Shown piece after piece: positions 52,524 to 61,775 of a DNA stretch of 64,000 nucleotides. The notes beneath the pieces are model-generated. The model saw only the letters and a program-made list of their open reading frames with translations, made no database searches and was not told the origin of the DNA. Position 1 is the stretch's first letter; every line of letters starts with the position of its first letter. The DNA comes from Isosphaeraceae bacterium (GTDB taxonomy: Bacteria > Planctomycetota > Planctomycetia > Isosphaerales > Isosphaeraceae), in assembly GCA_021324445.1 (NCBI GenBank), contig JAJPJC010000040.1:1-64000 (forward strand), written 5' to 3'. The translations under genes were made by a program, and so were the position numbers.

Positions 52524-53426
52524 TTGCGACAGATCGGAACGTTGCCCAAGCACCTGGATCCGAGGGCCTTCGCCGACCACCTGCTGACCCTCGGCATGAA
52601 GACACGGATCGATGAGCGGCCCGCGGGGTGGGACCTCTGGATTTACAACGAGGACCACTTCGGTCGGGCGCGGGAGGAGCTCCAGGGCTACCTCGGCAAT
52701 CCCGAGAACCCGCGCTACCGCGAGGCAACCCAGGCCGCCCAGGCGATCCGCCGTCGCGAGCAGCAACTGGACAAGCAGTTCCGCAAGAATTATCGCGAGG
52801 TGAGCGACCAGTGGGCATATCCCAACTTCCGGCGCCGGCCCCTGACGACGATCCTCTTCGCCCTCTGCGTGGTCGTCTTCATCTGGCAGCAGGCGCCCTC
52901 GGGACGCGCGCTGGAAATGAGGTTGTTCCTGGCGCCCTACAGCCGCGATGCCCTGGGGCATTATCACGATGATGGCCTGGGCCCGATCCTCCACGGCGAG
53001 GTCTGGCGGCTCGTGACGCCGATCTTCATGCACGGCAGTCTCCTGCATCTCTTCTTCAACATGGGCTGCCTCAACTACTTCGGCACGATGATCGAGGTCC
53101 GGCGGGGGACGCTCCGGCTGGCCGGCCTGGTCCTGGTCTCGGCGGTCCTCTCCAATCTGGGCCAGTACCTCTGGATGGAGCGGACCGACCCCGGCGGGAT
53201 CCACGTCTTCCTGGGGATATCCGGCGTCGGGTGTGCCTTGTTCGGCTACATCTGGATGAAAGGACTCCACGAGCCGGAACAGGGGATGATCTTGCATCCC
53301 AACAGCATCACGATGATGCTCCTCTTCCTGGTCATCTGCACGACCGGCGCGATCCCGTCAATCGCCAATGCGGCGCACTTCGTGGGCCTGGCCGTGGGAA
53401 TCGTCTTCGGGGTCTTGAGGTATTAG
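52524..53426 (+). CDS. Rhomboid-family intramembrane serine protease
   Basis: A 300-aa protein with a TTG start at 52524 (AAGGGATGG upstream). An N-terminal cytoplasmic domain (about 1-100) matches the GlpG-type N-terminal domain. The six-helix membrane core contains HGSLLHLFFNMGCL, the catalytic Ser in FLGISGVGCALFGY (GxSG) and the His in ANAAHFVGLAVG. The catalytic dyad is complete. It cleaves transmembrane proteins; the substrate is unknown. Confidence 0.92.
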   Translation: MRQIGTLPKHLDPRAFADHLLTLGMKTRIDERPAGWDLWIYNEDHFGRAREELQGYLGNPENPRYREATQAAQAIRRREQQLDKQFRKNYREVSDQWAYPNFRRRPLTTILFALCVVVFIWQQAPSGRALEMRLFLAPYSRDALGHYHDDGLGPILHGEVWRLVTPIFMHGSLLHLFFNMGCLNYFGTMIEVRRGTLRLAGLVLVSAVLSNLGQYLWMERTDPGGIHVFLGISGVGCALFGYIWMKGLHEPEQGMILHPNSITMMLLFLVICTTGAIPSIANAAHFVGLAVGIVFGVLRY

Positions 53427-53460
53427 CTCGGCCGTCGGCGTTTGAGCCGGAGCCAGGGAC

Positions 53461-54642
53461 ATGAGTTCGCCGTGGATGGTCGCAGGTGCCCCGGGGGCCG
53501 CCGTGATCGGTGGAGGCTTCATCGGCCCGGTCCACGTCGAAGCCCTACGTCGGATCGGTGTCCAGGTGGTCGGCCTCCTGGGCGGCGCGCCCGATCGCGC
53601 CGAGGTGGCGGCGCGGCGGCTGGCCCTCCCGAAGGTCTATCGTTCGCTCGACGAGCTCCTGGGCGATGAGCGGGTGGGGGTCGTCCACGTGGCCTCGCCC
53701 AACGCGCTGCACTTCCCCCAGGCTCGGCGGGTGCTGGAGTCGGGGCGCCATGTCCTCTGTGAGAAGCCGCTGGCGACGTCGTCGGAGGAGACCGCGGCCT
53801 TGCGCAGCCTGGCCGAGTCGCGTCCGGAGCAGGCGGCGGCGGTGAACTACAACATCCGGTATTACCCGCTCTGCCGGCAGGTCCGCGAGCGAATCGCCAG
53901 CGGCACTCTGGGCCGCGTGCTCAGCGTCACGGGCTCCTACGTCCAGGATTGGTTGCTGTACCCCGAGGATTACAACTGGCGCGTCGAGCCCGACGGCCGG
54001 ACCAACCTCCGCGCCGTGGCCGATATCGGCACCCACTGGATGGACCTGGCTCAGTTCCTGATCGGCAGGCCGATCCGCGCCGTCAACGCCGACCTGGCCA
54101 CGTTCCACACGCAACGGCTCAAGCCCACCGGGCCGGCCGACACCTTCAGCGGCCCGGCCGCGACGGCCGGCTCCCCGACGGCTCGAGCCGTCGCGATCAC
54201 GACCGAGGACCACGCCGCGGTCCTCCTCCGCTTCGATGATGGCGTGCGCGGAGCGTTCCACGTCTCCCAGGTCACGGCCGGCCGCAAGAACCGCCTCACG
54301 ATCGAGATCGCCGCGACCGAGGGAGCACTCGCCTGGGACAGCGAGTCGCCCAACCGGCTCTGGATCGGTTCGCGCCGGGGTCCCAACCAGCTCCTGGAGC
54401 GCGACCCCGCCTTGCTCGGCTCTTCCGCCGCCGCGATCAGCCACTACCCGGGCGGCCACGCCGAGGGGTTCCCCGATACGTTCAAGCAGCTCTTTCTTGA
54501 TGTCTACGGCTGGATCGTCGACGACCCGGCAGCCCGACAGCCCCCGACCTTCCCGAGTTTCGCCGATGGCGACCAGGAGGTCCGGATCTGCGAGGCCATC
54601 GCCCGCAGCGCCGCCGCCGGCCAATGGGTCTCCGTTTCCTGA
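53461..54642 (+). CDS. Gfo/Idh/MocA-family oxidoreductase
   Basis: A 393-aa NAD(P)-dependent sugar oxidoreductase. The Rossmann start is AAVIGGGFIGPVHVEALR, the EKP motif is HVLCEKPLATSSEE, and the C-terminal sheet domain includes DIGTHWMDLAQFLIG with the conserved Asp/His of the substrate site. It probably acts on a sugar or inositol ring. With the sugar isomerase and glycosyltransferase downstream it forms a carbohydrate locus. Confidence 0.93.
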   Translation: MSSPWMVAGAPGAAVIGGGFIGPVHVEALRRIGVQVVGLLGGAPDRAEVAARRLALPKVYRSLDELLGDERVGVVHVASPNALHFPQARRVLESGRHVLCEKPLATSSEETAALRSLAESRPEQAAAVNYNIRYYPLCRQVRERIASGTLGRVLSVTGSYVQDWLLYPEDYNWRVEPDGRTNLRAVADIGTHWMDLAQFLIGRPIRAVNADLATFHTQRLKPTGPADTFSGPAATAGSPTARAVAITTEDHAAVLLRFDDGVRGAFHVSQVTAGRKNRLTIEIAATEGALAWDSESPNRLWIGSRRGPNQLLERDPALLGSSAAAISHYPGGHAEGFPDTFKQLFLDVYGWIVDDPAARQPPTFPSFADGDQEVRICEAIARSAAAGQWVSVS

Positions 54643-54704
54643 GCGGCTGGTGGCGGATGGCCCGAACCTCTTGCGATCTCGGGGAATTCCGCGATACTAA
54701 CCAC

Positions 54705-54801
54705 TATTACCCCGGCCGGAAAGAACCTCCTACCAGCCCGAGGCGCCAGCGAGGGAATTCCGGTGCGGGCCAGCCACTCACTCTTCATTGCCGGGGTAAT
54801 A
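54705..54801. promoter_or_regulatory. 12-bp inverted repeat pair upstream of the sugar isomerase
   Basis: TATTACCCCGGC at 54705-54716 and its exact complement at 54790-54801 lie 73 bases apart, ending 34 bases before ATG 54836. They could be two operator half-sites for looping by a regulator, or the stem of a long hairpin in the leader. Confidence 0.5.
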
Positions 54802-54835
54802 ACCACCAGTCAGAGTCCACTACCCGGGTGCAGCC

Positions 54836-55753
54836 ATGAAGCTTGGATTCGTCTCGGCGATCTTGCCGGATTATACGTTGGAGCAGGTGTTCCGCTTCGC
54901 GCGCGACGCGGGCTTCACCGGCGTGGAGCTGATGTGCTGGCCGCCCGGCAAGACCGAGCGCCGCTATGCGGGCGTGACGCACGTGGACGTCACGAACATG
55001 TCGATGGATGCGATCGAGAAGATTCAAGACCTGGTGGCGATCCAGCAAGTGGCCATCTCGGGCCTGGGATACTATCCCAACGCCTTGTCGGCCGACCCGG
55101 CCGAGGCCGAGCTGGCCGTGGGGCACCTCCGCCGGGTGATCGACGCGGCGGCGGCGCTGGGTGTCGGCGTGGTGAACACGTTCATCGGCCGCGACCCGGC
55201 CCGGTCGGTCGACGACAACTGGCCGCACTTCCTGGAGGTCTGGCGGCCCCTGATCGCCCACGCCGAGAGCCGGAATGTCCGGATCGGGATCGAGAACTGC
55301 CCGATGCTCTTCACCCGGGACGAGTGGCCTGGCGGCAAGAACCTGGCGACGTCGCCGGCGATCTGGAGGCGGATGTTCCAGGACATCCCCAGCCCGAACT
55401 TCGGCTTGAACTTCGACCCGTCTCACTTCATCTGGCAGCAGATGGATTACCTCGCCCCGCTGGCCGAATTCCGCGACCGGATCTTTCACGTCCACGCCAA
55501 GGACGCGCGAATCGACCGGGCCGCCCTCGATCAGCACGGCGTGCTGTCCTATCCCAAGCTGTGGCACACACCCAAGATCCCCGGGCTGGGCGACGTCCGC
55601 TGGGGCGCCTTCTTCGGCGTCTTGAGCGACATCGGCTACAATGGGCATGTCGCCATCGAGGTTGAGGACCGCGCCTTCGAGGGCTCGCTGGAGTCGCGGC
55701 TGGAGTCGCTGATCATCAGCCGGCGTTATCTGCTCCAATTTTGTGGTGGCTGA
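54836..55753 (+). CDS. Sugar phosphate isomerase/epimerase (AP endonuclease 2-like TIM barrel)
   Basis: A 305-aa TIM-barrel of the xylose-isomerase-like family: [40 protein letters not shown] (metal Glu), [13 protein letters not shown] (metal Asp/His), [10 protein letters not shown] and [13 protein letters not shown]. All usual metal ligands are present. It interconverts sugars or a sugar-like compound for the neighbouring oxidoreductase. It abuts the glycosyltransferase (TGAATG). Confidence 0.9.
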   Translation: MKLGFVSAILPDYTLEQVFRFARDAGFTGVELMCWPPGKTERRYAGVTHVDVTNMSMDAIEKIQDLVAIQQVAISGLGYYPNALSADPAEAELAVGHLRRVIDAAAALGVGVVNTFIGRDPARSVDDNWPHFLEVWRPLIAHAESRNVRIGIENCPMLFTRDEWPGGKNLATSPAIWRRMFQDIPSPNFGLNFDPSHFIWQQMDYLAPLAEFRDRIFHVHAKDARIDRAALDQHGVLSYPKLWHTPKIPGLGDVRWGAFFGVLSDIGYNGHVAIEVEDRAFEGSLESRLESLIISRRYLLQFCGG

Positions 55754-56788
55754 ATGACAGAGAACTCGCCTGCCTCCAACGGGAGGCTCGACCTCTCGGT
55801 CCTGATCCCGGTCTACAATGAGGTCGACAACGTCGAGCCGCTCCACGACGAGCTGGACACGGTCCTGCGTCCGGGGCCGTCGAGCTACGAGCTGATCTTC
55901 GTCAACGACGGCTCGACCGACGGCACGGCCGCCCGGCTGGAGGCGATCCAGCGGCGGGATCCGGAACACGTCCGGGTCGCGCTGTTGCGGCGCAACTGCG
56001 GCCAGACCGCGGCGTTGTCGGCCGCGCTCGATCTGGCGCGGGGCGAGGTCCTCATTCCCATCGACGGCGACCGCCAGAACGACCCGGCCGACATTCCCCG
56101 GCTGCTGGAGGCGCTGAAGGCCGGTTACGATGTCGTCTCGGGCTGGCGCAAGGACCGCAAGGACGCCCTCCTCTCGCGGAAGATCCCCTCGCGGATCGCC
56201 AACCGACTGGTGGCGCGGCTCTCGGGCGTGCCGCTGCACGACTTCGGCTGCACGTTGAAAGCTTATCGCCGCCGCGTGCTCGAAGGCGTGCGACTCTATG
56301 GCGAGATGCACCGGTTCATCCCGATCTTCGCCGCCTGGCAGGGCGCGCGGGTCACCGAGCTGGTCGTCAACCATCGCCCACGGACCGCCGGCAAGACCAA
56401 GTACGGCCTGGGCCGGACCTTCAACGTCGTCCTCGACTTGATCCTGATCCGCTTCCTCCAGCGCTACGGGCAGCGGCCCCTCCACTTCTTCGGCCGGTTC
56501 GGGCTCTGGTCGTTCGGCCTCAGCGTGTTCTGCTTCCTGGCGATGCTCTACTTCAAGTACATCTTCCCCTGGTTCAACTTCTGGGGCGTCAAACTACCCC
56601 GCAAGGACTTCGTCGAGACGCCACTCCCCTCCTTGACGGTCATGTTCTTCCTGGCCGGCGTCGTGAGCATCTTGCTCGGCATCCAGTCCGAGCTGGTCAT
56701 GCGGACCTACTATGAAGCCCAGGGCAAGACGACGTACCTACTCGGCGAGATCCGGCAGGGGACGCAGCCGGATCAGCGCGACCCGTGA
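55754..56788 (+). CDS. Family 2 glycosyltransferase, DPM1/GtrB-like, with membrane C-terminus
   Basis: A 344-aa protein. GT-A domain: VLIPVYNEVDNVEPLHDEL, ELIFVNDGSTDGTAA (nucleotide), EVLIPIDGDRQNDPADIP (DxD-like), VSGWRKDRKDALLSRKIPSRIANR and HDFGCTLKAYRR. Two C-terminal transmembrane helices (about 250-275 and 295-320) place it at the membrane, as in GtrB/DPM1 enzymes that charge polyprenyl phosphate with a sugar. It is directly coupled to the isomerase. Confidence 0.93.
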   Translation: MTENSPASNGRLDLSVLIPVYNEVDNVEPLHDELDTVLRPGPSSYELIFVNDGSTDGTAARLEAIQRRDPEHVRVALLRRNCGQTAALSAALDLARGEVLIPIDGDRQNDPADIPRLLEALKAGYDVVSGWRKDRKDALLSRKIPSRIANRLVARLSGVPLHDFGCTLKAYRRRVLEGVRLYGEMHRFIPIFAAWQGARVTELVVNHRPRTAGKTKYGLGRTFNVVLDLILIRFLQRYGQRPLHFFGRFGLWSFGLSVFCFLAMLYFKYIFPWFNFWGVKLPRKDFVETPLPSLTVMFFLAGVVSILLGIQSELVMRTYYEAQGKTTYLLGEIRQGTQPDQRDP

Positions 56789-56866
56789 CTCAGCGCATCC
56801 GTCGCGCGAGCTTGGCCCCTGGCCGGCGTGCCCGATGCCGACGTTGATCGACGTCCGGACCTCGGG

Positions 56867-56895
56867 TTCACGTCGGTAGCAGTCCGATGTATGAT
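56867..56895 (+). promoter_or_regulatory. Putative promoter of the second toxin-antitoxin operon
   Basis: TTCACG (56867-56872) and TATGAT (56890-56895) are spaced by exactly 17 bases. This lies just upstream of the antitoxin start region. Confidence 0.45.
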
Positions 56896-56912
56896 TGGGA
56901 GAGGCCCGCTCC

Positions 56913-57290
56913 GTGAACCTGATTCCCCTCGGGCGATTCTCTCGATTAGGCAGGTCTACCAGGAAGATTCCAATCTTGGTCGAACCCATCGAAAACGCCG
57001 GATACCGGGCCACGAGTGGACCACCCTTGGCGGCCTCGGTTGAGGGGGCGACCCGCCAGGAGGCCCTCGATCGACTCCACGCGGAGATCGATCGCCGCAG
57101 GGCGGACGGGGCGGTCGTCATGCCCTTGGACATCACCACGACCGAGGAGAATCCTTGGCTCGCGATGGCCGGGATGTTCCGGAACAATCCCCGCTTCGAC
57201 GAGTGGCAAGCGGCGATCGAGGAAAACCGGCGCAAGCTCGATGAGGAGGATCCCCTTCTCACATGGGAGGAGGATCCCCCCCTGCCATGA
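56913..57290 (+). CDS. HicB-like antitoxin of a second PIN pair
   Basis: GTG 56913 (after GGGAGAGG) is downstream of the promoter and gives 125 aa; TTG 56976 after AGGAAG is the alternative. The core IPILVEPIENAGYRATSGPPLAASVEGATRQEALDRLHAEI looks like a HicB-type fold; homologues usually start just before IPxLVEP, where this gene has AGG instead of ATG. The C-terminal half ENPWLAMAGMFRNNPRFDEWQAAIEENRRKLDEED wraps the toxin in such pairs (inferred). It overlaps the toxin start by four bases. Confidence 0.65.
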   Translation: MNLIPLGRFSRLGRSTRKIPILVEPIENAGYRATSGPPLAASVEGATRQEALDRLHAEIDRRRADGAVVMPLDITTTEENPWLAMAGMFRNNPRFDEWQAAIEENRRKLDEEDPLLTWEEDPPLP

Positions 57291-57708
57291 CCCCGTACAT
57301 CCTCGATACAGATATCCTGTCGTTATACCAGCGGGGTCATCCCAAGGTGCGGCAGCAGTGCCGGGCTCGGCCAACGCGTCATCTGGCGATCACGGTCATC
57401 AGCGTGGAGGAGCAGCTCTCCGGCTGGTACACCGCGATCCGGAAAGCCCGGAGCCCGGACGACTTGGCCCTGGCCTACGAAAGCCTGGCGGACTCGCAAT
57501 TCGAAGCATGGCTCGCTTGGCGATTCTCCCCTTCACGACTGCGGCGATCGCGCGATCTCAGTACCTCATCGGCCTGAGACTGAACGTCAGACATACGGAT
57601 CTACGAATCGCCGCCATCGTCTTGGAGCACGGCGGCACCCTCGTCACCCGCAACGCCCGGGACTTCAGCCGCGTCCCAGGCCTGGTGCTGGAGGACTGGT
57701 CAATCTGA
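57287..57708 (+). pseudogene. Frameshifted VapC-like PIN toxin
   Basis: Starts at ATG 57287 with MTPYILDTDILSLYQRGHP (first catalytic Asp) and TVISVEEQLSGWYTAIRKA (Glu). The frame is lost near 57491-57515; the remaining half, ARLAILPFTTAAIARSQYL to RHTDLRIAAIVLEHGGTLVTRNARDF and LVLEDWSI, continues in another frame to TGA 57708. The shift coincides with a 21-base segment identical to 16021-16041. The toxin is probably inactive. Confidence 0.8.
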
Positions 57709-58488
57709 GTCCGCCGTGTACCACTCCAGCCCGCCGGGGAGTTCTTCGGCGGCGTACTCGAGATGGATCACGCGGCGATGCCCCTGGCCTGTGCCGGATG
57801 CCGAAGCGTGCAGGAGCAACGGCCGCATGATCACGGCACCTCCCGCCGGGACGAGGCAGTCGACGGCCATCGAGCCGGCGCGAGCCGACCAGGTCGCGAT
57901 CGCTCCCGGATCGACCTGGCCGGCGGCATGCGAGCCGGGCAGTACCCGCATCGGTCCGCTTTCCGGCCCGCAGTCATCGAGGTGGAGGCGGACCGTCACC
58001 ATCCGCGCCAGCAACTCCGCGGGCGCAAGGGCGTGAGCGATTCCTCCCTTGAGCGTCCACGGTCCGAAACCCGGCACATCCAAGCGACGACGGACGGCGA
58101 TCGTCCGGTCCTGGTGCCAGGGGAGATTCCAGTTGGCACTCGGCGTCTTGTCAAAGAAGAGGCCCCGCACCGCGAAGGCACCCGGTCCGAGGATCGGCTC
58201 GACGATCGTCATCAACGAGGCCGAACGCGCCAGCCGGCGGACCTCGGCGACCCGCCAGAGCAAGTCGCGTCCCCCGTAAACCTCGCCCCGCCGGTCGAGC
58301 CGGCCATCGTGCTCGCCCATCGCGTACGTCCGCGTCGCCTCGAGCAGCTCGGCCACCTGATCGGGCGACAGAACGTGGTCGAGAATCGCGAATCCCTCCC
58401 GGTCAAAGCGCTCGAACCGGCGCGCGATCAGTTCAGCGGTCGCAATCAAGGCCGAGACTCCGCGGGTTGACCTGGCAGGCAGGGTCAT
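57700..58488 (-). CDS. Phytanoyl-CoA dioxygenase-like Fe(II)/2OG oxygenase
   Basis: A 262-aa protein from ATG 58488. PhyH-like double-stranded beta helix: metal motif HxD in NLPWHQDRTIAV, a second block GPMRVLPGSHAAGQVDP, distal His in LLLHASASG, and the 2OG-binding Arg in HRRVIHLEYA. It hydroxylates a small substrate using 2-oxoglutarate. The stop overlaps the end of the broken toxin by nine bases. A longer frame upstream lacks support. Confidence 0.88.
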   Translation of the reverse strand: MTLPARSTRGVSALIATAELIARRFERFDREGFAILDHVLSPDQVAELLEATRTYAMGEHDGRLDRRGEVYGGRDLLWRVAEVRRLARSASLMTIVEPILGPGAFAVRGLFFDKTPSANWNLPWHQDRTIAVRRRLDVPGFGPWTLKGGIAHALAPAELLARMVTVRLHLDDCGPESGPMRVLPGSHAAGQVDPGAIATWSARAGSMAVDCLVPAGGAVIMRPLLLHASASGTGQGHRRVIHLEYAAEELPGGLEWYTADSD

Positions 58489-58630
58489 CGTGATGCGGGG
58501 AGTTTCGACGAAATCCCCGACCTTGGCCAGCCCAGTTGGCCGGTGGAGGCCAGCGGCTCGCGGGAGAGCCCTCCCCGAGGCCCGGCCGACTTTGGTAAGG
58601 TGGAAGGAACAAGCCGAGGAGGGTCCAGGC

Positions 58631-61534
58631 ATGGGATATGGCATCGTGATGGTGGTGGCGACGATCGTCGTCCAGCAGCCGGCGTCGAAGGCGGAGGAGA
58701 AGGGGAAGGCCAAGGCGCCCTCGGCCGCCGTCGAGACGAAGCTGAAGGAGGCGCGGCGGCTCTTGCAGAACGGTCGCTACGCCGAGGCCGAGGAAGCCTT
58801 CACGGCCATTCCGGCCGAGGCGAAGAAAGAGCCGGGGGGGCTCTCGCCGGCACACAAGGTCGCGATGGCCCTGGGCCTGGCCGAGTGCCAGTCCAGCCAG
58901 GGGGAATACGCCAAGGCGATCGAGGGACTCAAGGCGGCCGCGGCGGCGGAACCCAAGAGCGCCGACCTGCCGGCGCGGCTGGCCGAGCTGTACCTGACGC
59001 GGGGCGACTGGGAGGCCGCCGAGACGGCGATGCGCCAGGCCGAGAAGCTCGACCCCGACCACTTGCTGGCCCGGTTCGTCGAGGCGCGCCTCCTGGAGCT
59101 GCGCGGCGAGATCGACAAGGCCGTCGTCGCCTGGAAATGGTTCGTCGACCGCCACAACGAACAGCGGCCGGAGATCATCCGCAACGCCGCGGCCCTCCTC
59201 CTGGTCGGCCAGGCGGCGGAGCGCTACTACCGCGCCAGCGCGCGCGGCGAGGAGCTCAGCGACTCGCTCAACGACGTGATCAATGAGATCTATGAAGGAG
59301 CCCTGCGCGTCGACCCCAACTGCTGGCAAGCGCCCTGGCTGGAAGGGCGGCTGTTCCTCTCGGCCTACAACGAGCGGGCCGCGGCACGCGAGCTGGCCCG
59401 CGCCCAGCAGATCAACCCGCTCTCGCCCGAGGTGCTCGCGACGCTCGGCCAGGCCGACTTGCAGGGCTACCGCCTGGCCTCGGGCCGGGCCAAGGCCGAG
59501 CGCGCCCTGGCCATCAACCCCCACTTCGCGCCGGCCTACGTCCTGCTGGCAGACCTGAACATCTCCGACGAGCGGTTCGTCGAGGCCAACGCCGCGGCGA
59601 AGAAGGCGGTCGCCGAGAATCCCCGCGACGAGGAAGCCCTGGGGCGGTTGGCCGCCTCCTGCCGCCTGCTGGTCGACCCCGTCGGCGCGGCCGCGGCCGA
59701 GCTGGCGGCCCTGGGCAACAACCCCCGGCCCGCCACCTTCTACGCCGCCCTGGGGGAACGCCTGGCCGACCGCCGCAAGTACCACTCCGCCGAGCGCGCC
59801 TTCCTGCTGGCCGCCGCCGCCGATCCCGCCCGCGCCGAGGCCCCGATCGGGCTGGGCATGCTCTACATGCAGGTCGGTCGCGAGTCCGAGGCCAAGAGCC
59901 TCTTCGACGCCGCCTTCGCTGCCGACCCCTTCAACGTCCGCGCCGACAACATGATGAAGGTCCTGCGGCACATGGCCGCCTATGCCCCCATCGAGTCCCG
60001 GCACTTCAGCGTCCTGGTCGACCCGACCCAGGACGAGCTGCTGGGCCGGTACATGGCGCGCTACCTGGAATCGATCTACGCGACCTTGACCTCGCGGTTC
60101 GGCTACGTCCCGCCGGCCAAGACCAAGATCGAGATCCTCAAGAACCACCAGTGGTTCAGCGGCCGGACGATCGGCCTCCCCTTCGTCCCCACGGTGGGCG
60201 CCTGCACCGGCCGGGTCGTGGCCCTGGCCAGCCCCCGGGCGACCAAGATGCCCTTCAACTGGGCCCGGGTGCTCACCCACGAGGTCACCCACGTCATCAC
60301 CTTGCAGCAGACCGAGTTCAACATCCCCCACTGGTACACCGAGGCCCTGGCCGTCGAGAGCGAGGGCTTCCCCCGCCCCCAGGACTGGAACCGGATGCTC
60401 CTGGAACGCGTGCCGAGCCGGCAGAAGCTCCTGAACCTCGACACCATCAATCTCGGCTTCATCCGGCCCAAGGAGCCGGAAGACCGCCAGTTGGCGTACT
60501 GCCAGGCCCAGCTCTACGCCCGTTACATGCTCAAGCGGTTCGGCGACGATGCCCTGATCAAGATGCTCATGGCCTATCGCCGGGGACTCACCACTGACCG
60601 CGCCATCACCGCGTGCTTCCACGTCGCCAAGGACGACTTCGAGAAGGGCTACCTGTCCTACCTGGACGAAGTAGTCAAGACCATCCGCACCCGGGTCAGC
60701 GAGGAAGAACCGGTCAAGTTCTCGCAGTTGGAGCGCCAGCTCAAGGCGAAGCCCGACGACCCCGAGCTGAACGCGCGGATGGCCTACGAGCACTTCGCCC
60801 GGCGGAACTACGCGGAAGCCCGGCCGTTCGCCGACAAGGCGCTGGAGCTCAAGCCGCACCATCCGCTGGCCAGCTACGTCAAGGCCCGGCTGTTGCAGTC
60901 GATCGGCGACCGCCCCGAGGCGATCCTCGCGGTGCTCGAGCCGGCGCTGGATCCGAAGCGGCCCAACGAGCGGGTGATCGATCTCCTGGCCCAGCTCAAG
61001 ATGGAGGCCGGCCAGCTCGACGAGGCGGCGTCGCTCTACGAGCTGGCGCGGAAGGACGATCCCTATCACACCAAGTGGATCGCCGGGTTGGCCCGGGTCC
61101 ACCTGCGGCAGAAGGAGACGGCCAAGTTCCTCAACGACCTGGCGATGATCGCGGCCAACGATGCCGATGACCTCGCGGTCCGCAAGGCGCTGGCCGAACG
61201 CTACCTGGCCCAGGGAAACGCCGCGGCGTCCGAGAAATGGGCCAACGAGTGCTTGCACATCGACGTCTATGACCCGACCGTCCACGTCCTCCTGGCCGAC
61301 GCCCGGGCCGCCGGCCGGAAGTTCGGCGAGGCGATCGAGGAATACCAAACCGCATTGGAGCTGAAGGCCAAGAAGCCCAACGACCTGAAGGTCAAGCTGG
61401 CCCGGGCCCAACTGGGCAAGGGCGACCGCGACGCCGCCAGGGCCACGCTCGACGGCATCCTCAAGGAGGATCCCGAGCACCCCGAGGCCAAGGCGCTCCG
61501 GGAGGAGATCGAGAACGCGAAGAAGAAGGGATGA
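58631..61534 (+). CDS. TPR protein with HExxH peptidase domain
   Basis: A 967-aa protein from ATG 58631 (GGAGG upstream). Hydrophobic N-terminus (GYGIVMVVATIVVQQPAS). About residues 30-440 are tandem TPRs, about 450-690 a peptidase-MA-like domain with RVLTHEVTHVITLQQTEFNIPHWYTEALA (HExxH, then Glu in the downstream E-A), and 700-967 another TPR block. The zinc motif appears intact. It is divergent from the dioxygenase with 142 bases between start codons. Its cleavage target is unknown. Confidence 0.88.
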   Translation: MGYGIVMVVATIVVQQPASKAEEKGKAKAPSAAVETKLKEARRLLQNGRYAEAEEAFTAIPAEAKKEPGGLSPAHKVAMALGLAECQSSQGEYAKAIEGLKAAAAAEPKSADLPARLAELYLTRGDWEAAETAMRQAEKLDPDHLLARFVEARLLELRGEIDKAVVAWKWFVDRHNEQRPEIIRNAAALLLVGQAAERYYRASARGEELSDSLNDVINEIYEGALRVDPNCWQAPWLEGRLFLSAYNERAAARELARAQQINPLSPEVLATLGQADLQGYRLASGRAKAERALAINPHFAPAYVLLADLNISDERFVEANAAAKKAVAENPRDEEALGRLAASCRLLVDPVGAAAAELAALGNNPRPATFYAALGERLADRRKYHSAERAFLLAAAADPARAEAPIGLGMLYMQVGRESEAKSLFDAAFAADPFNVRADNMMKVLRHMAAYAPIESRHFSVLVDPTQDELLGRYMARYLESIYATLTSRFGYVPPAKTKIEILKNHQWFSGRTIGLPFVPTVGACTGRVVALASPRATKMPFNWARVLTHEVTHVITLQQTEFNIPHWYTEALAVESEGFPRPQDWNRMLLERVPSRQKLLNLDTINLGFIRPKEPEDRQLAYCQAQLYARYMLKRFGDDALIKMLMAYRRGLTTDRAITACFHVAKDDFEKGYLSYLDEVVKTIRTRVSEEEPVKFSQLERQLKAKPDDPELNARMAYEHFARRNYAEARPFADKALELKPHHPLASYVKARLLQSIGDRPEAILAVLEPALDPKRPNERVIDLLAQLKMEAGQLDEAASLYELARKDDPYHTKWIAGLARVHLRQKETAKFLNDLAMIAANDADDLAVRKALAERYLAQGNAAASEKWANECLHIDVYDPTVHVLLADARAAGRKFGEAIEEYQTALELKAKKPNDLKVKLARAQLGKGDRDAARATLDGILKEDPEHPEAKALREEIENAKKKG

Positions 61535-61537
61535 TCG

Positions 61538-61768
61538 ATGGACTGGCGCGACCGGATCGAAGTGAACCCGAAGATCCTGGTTGGTAAACCCGTGATCAAG
61601 GGGACTCGGCTCGCCGTCGAGCACATCCTCGAGTTGCTGGCTCAGGGGTGGACCCTCGAGCAGGTCCTCAAGAGTTATCCGCAGTTGACCGAGGTCGACA
61701 TTCGGGCGGCGCTGTCTTATGCGGCTGAGATGTACAAGGGAGGCGGAGGTCCGGAGATACCTGCGTGA
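61538..61768 (+). CDS. DUF433-family small protein
   Basis: A 76-aa protein: INPKI-like VNPKILVGKPVIKGTRLAVEHILELLAQGWTLEQVLKSYPQLTEVDIRAALSYA is the full DUF433 pattern, related to VapB-type antitoxins. It follows the TPR-peptidase after three bases. The usual PIN-like toxin partner is not next to it, so it is a solitary copy. Confidence 0.9.
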   Translation: MDWRDRIEVNPKILVGKPVIKGTRLAVEHILELLAQGWTLEQVLKSYPQLTEVDIRAALSYAAEMYKGGGGPEIPA

Positions 61769-61775
61769 CCAACCG

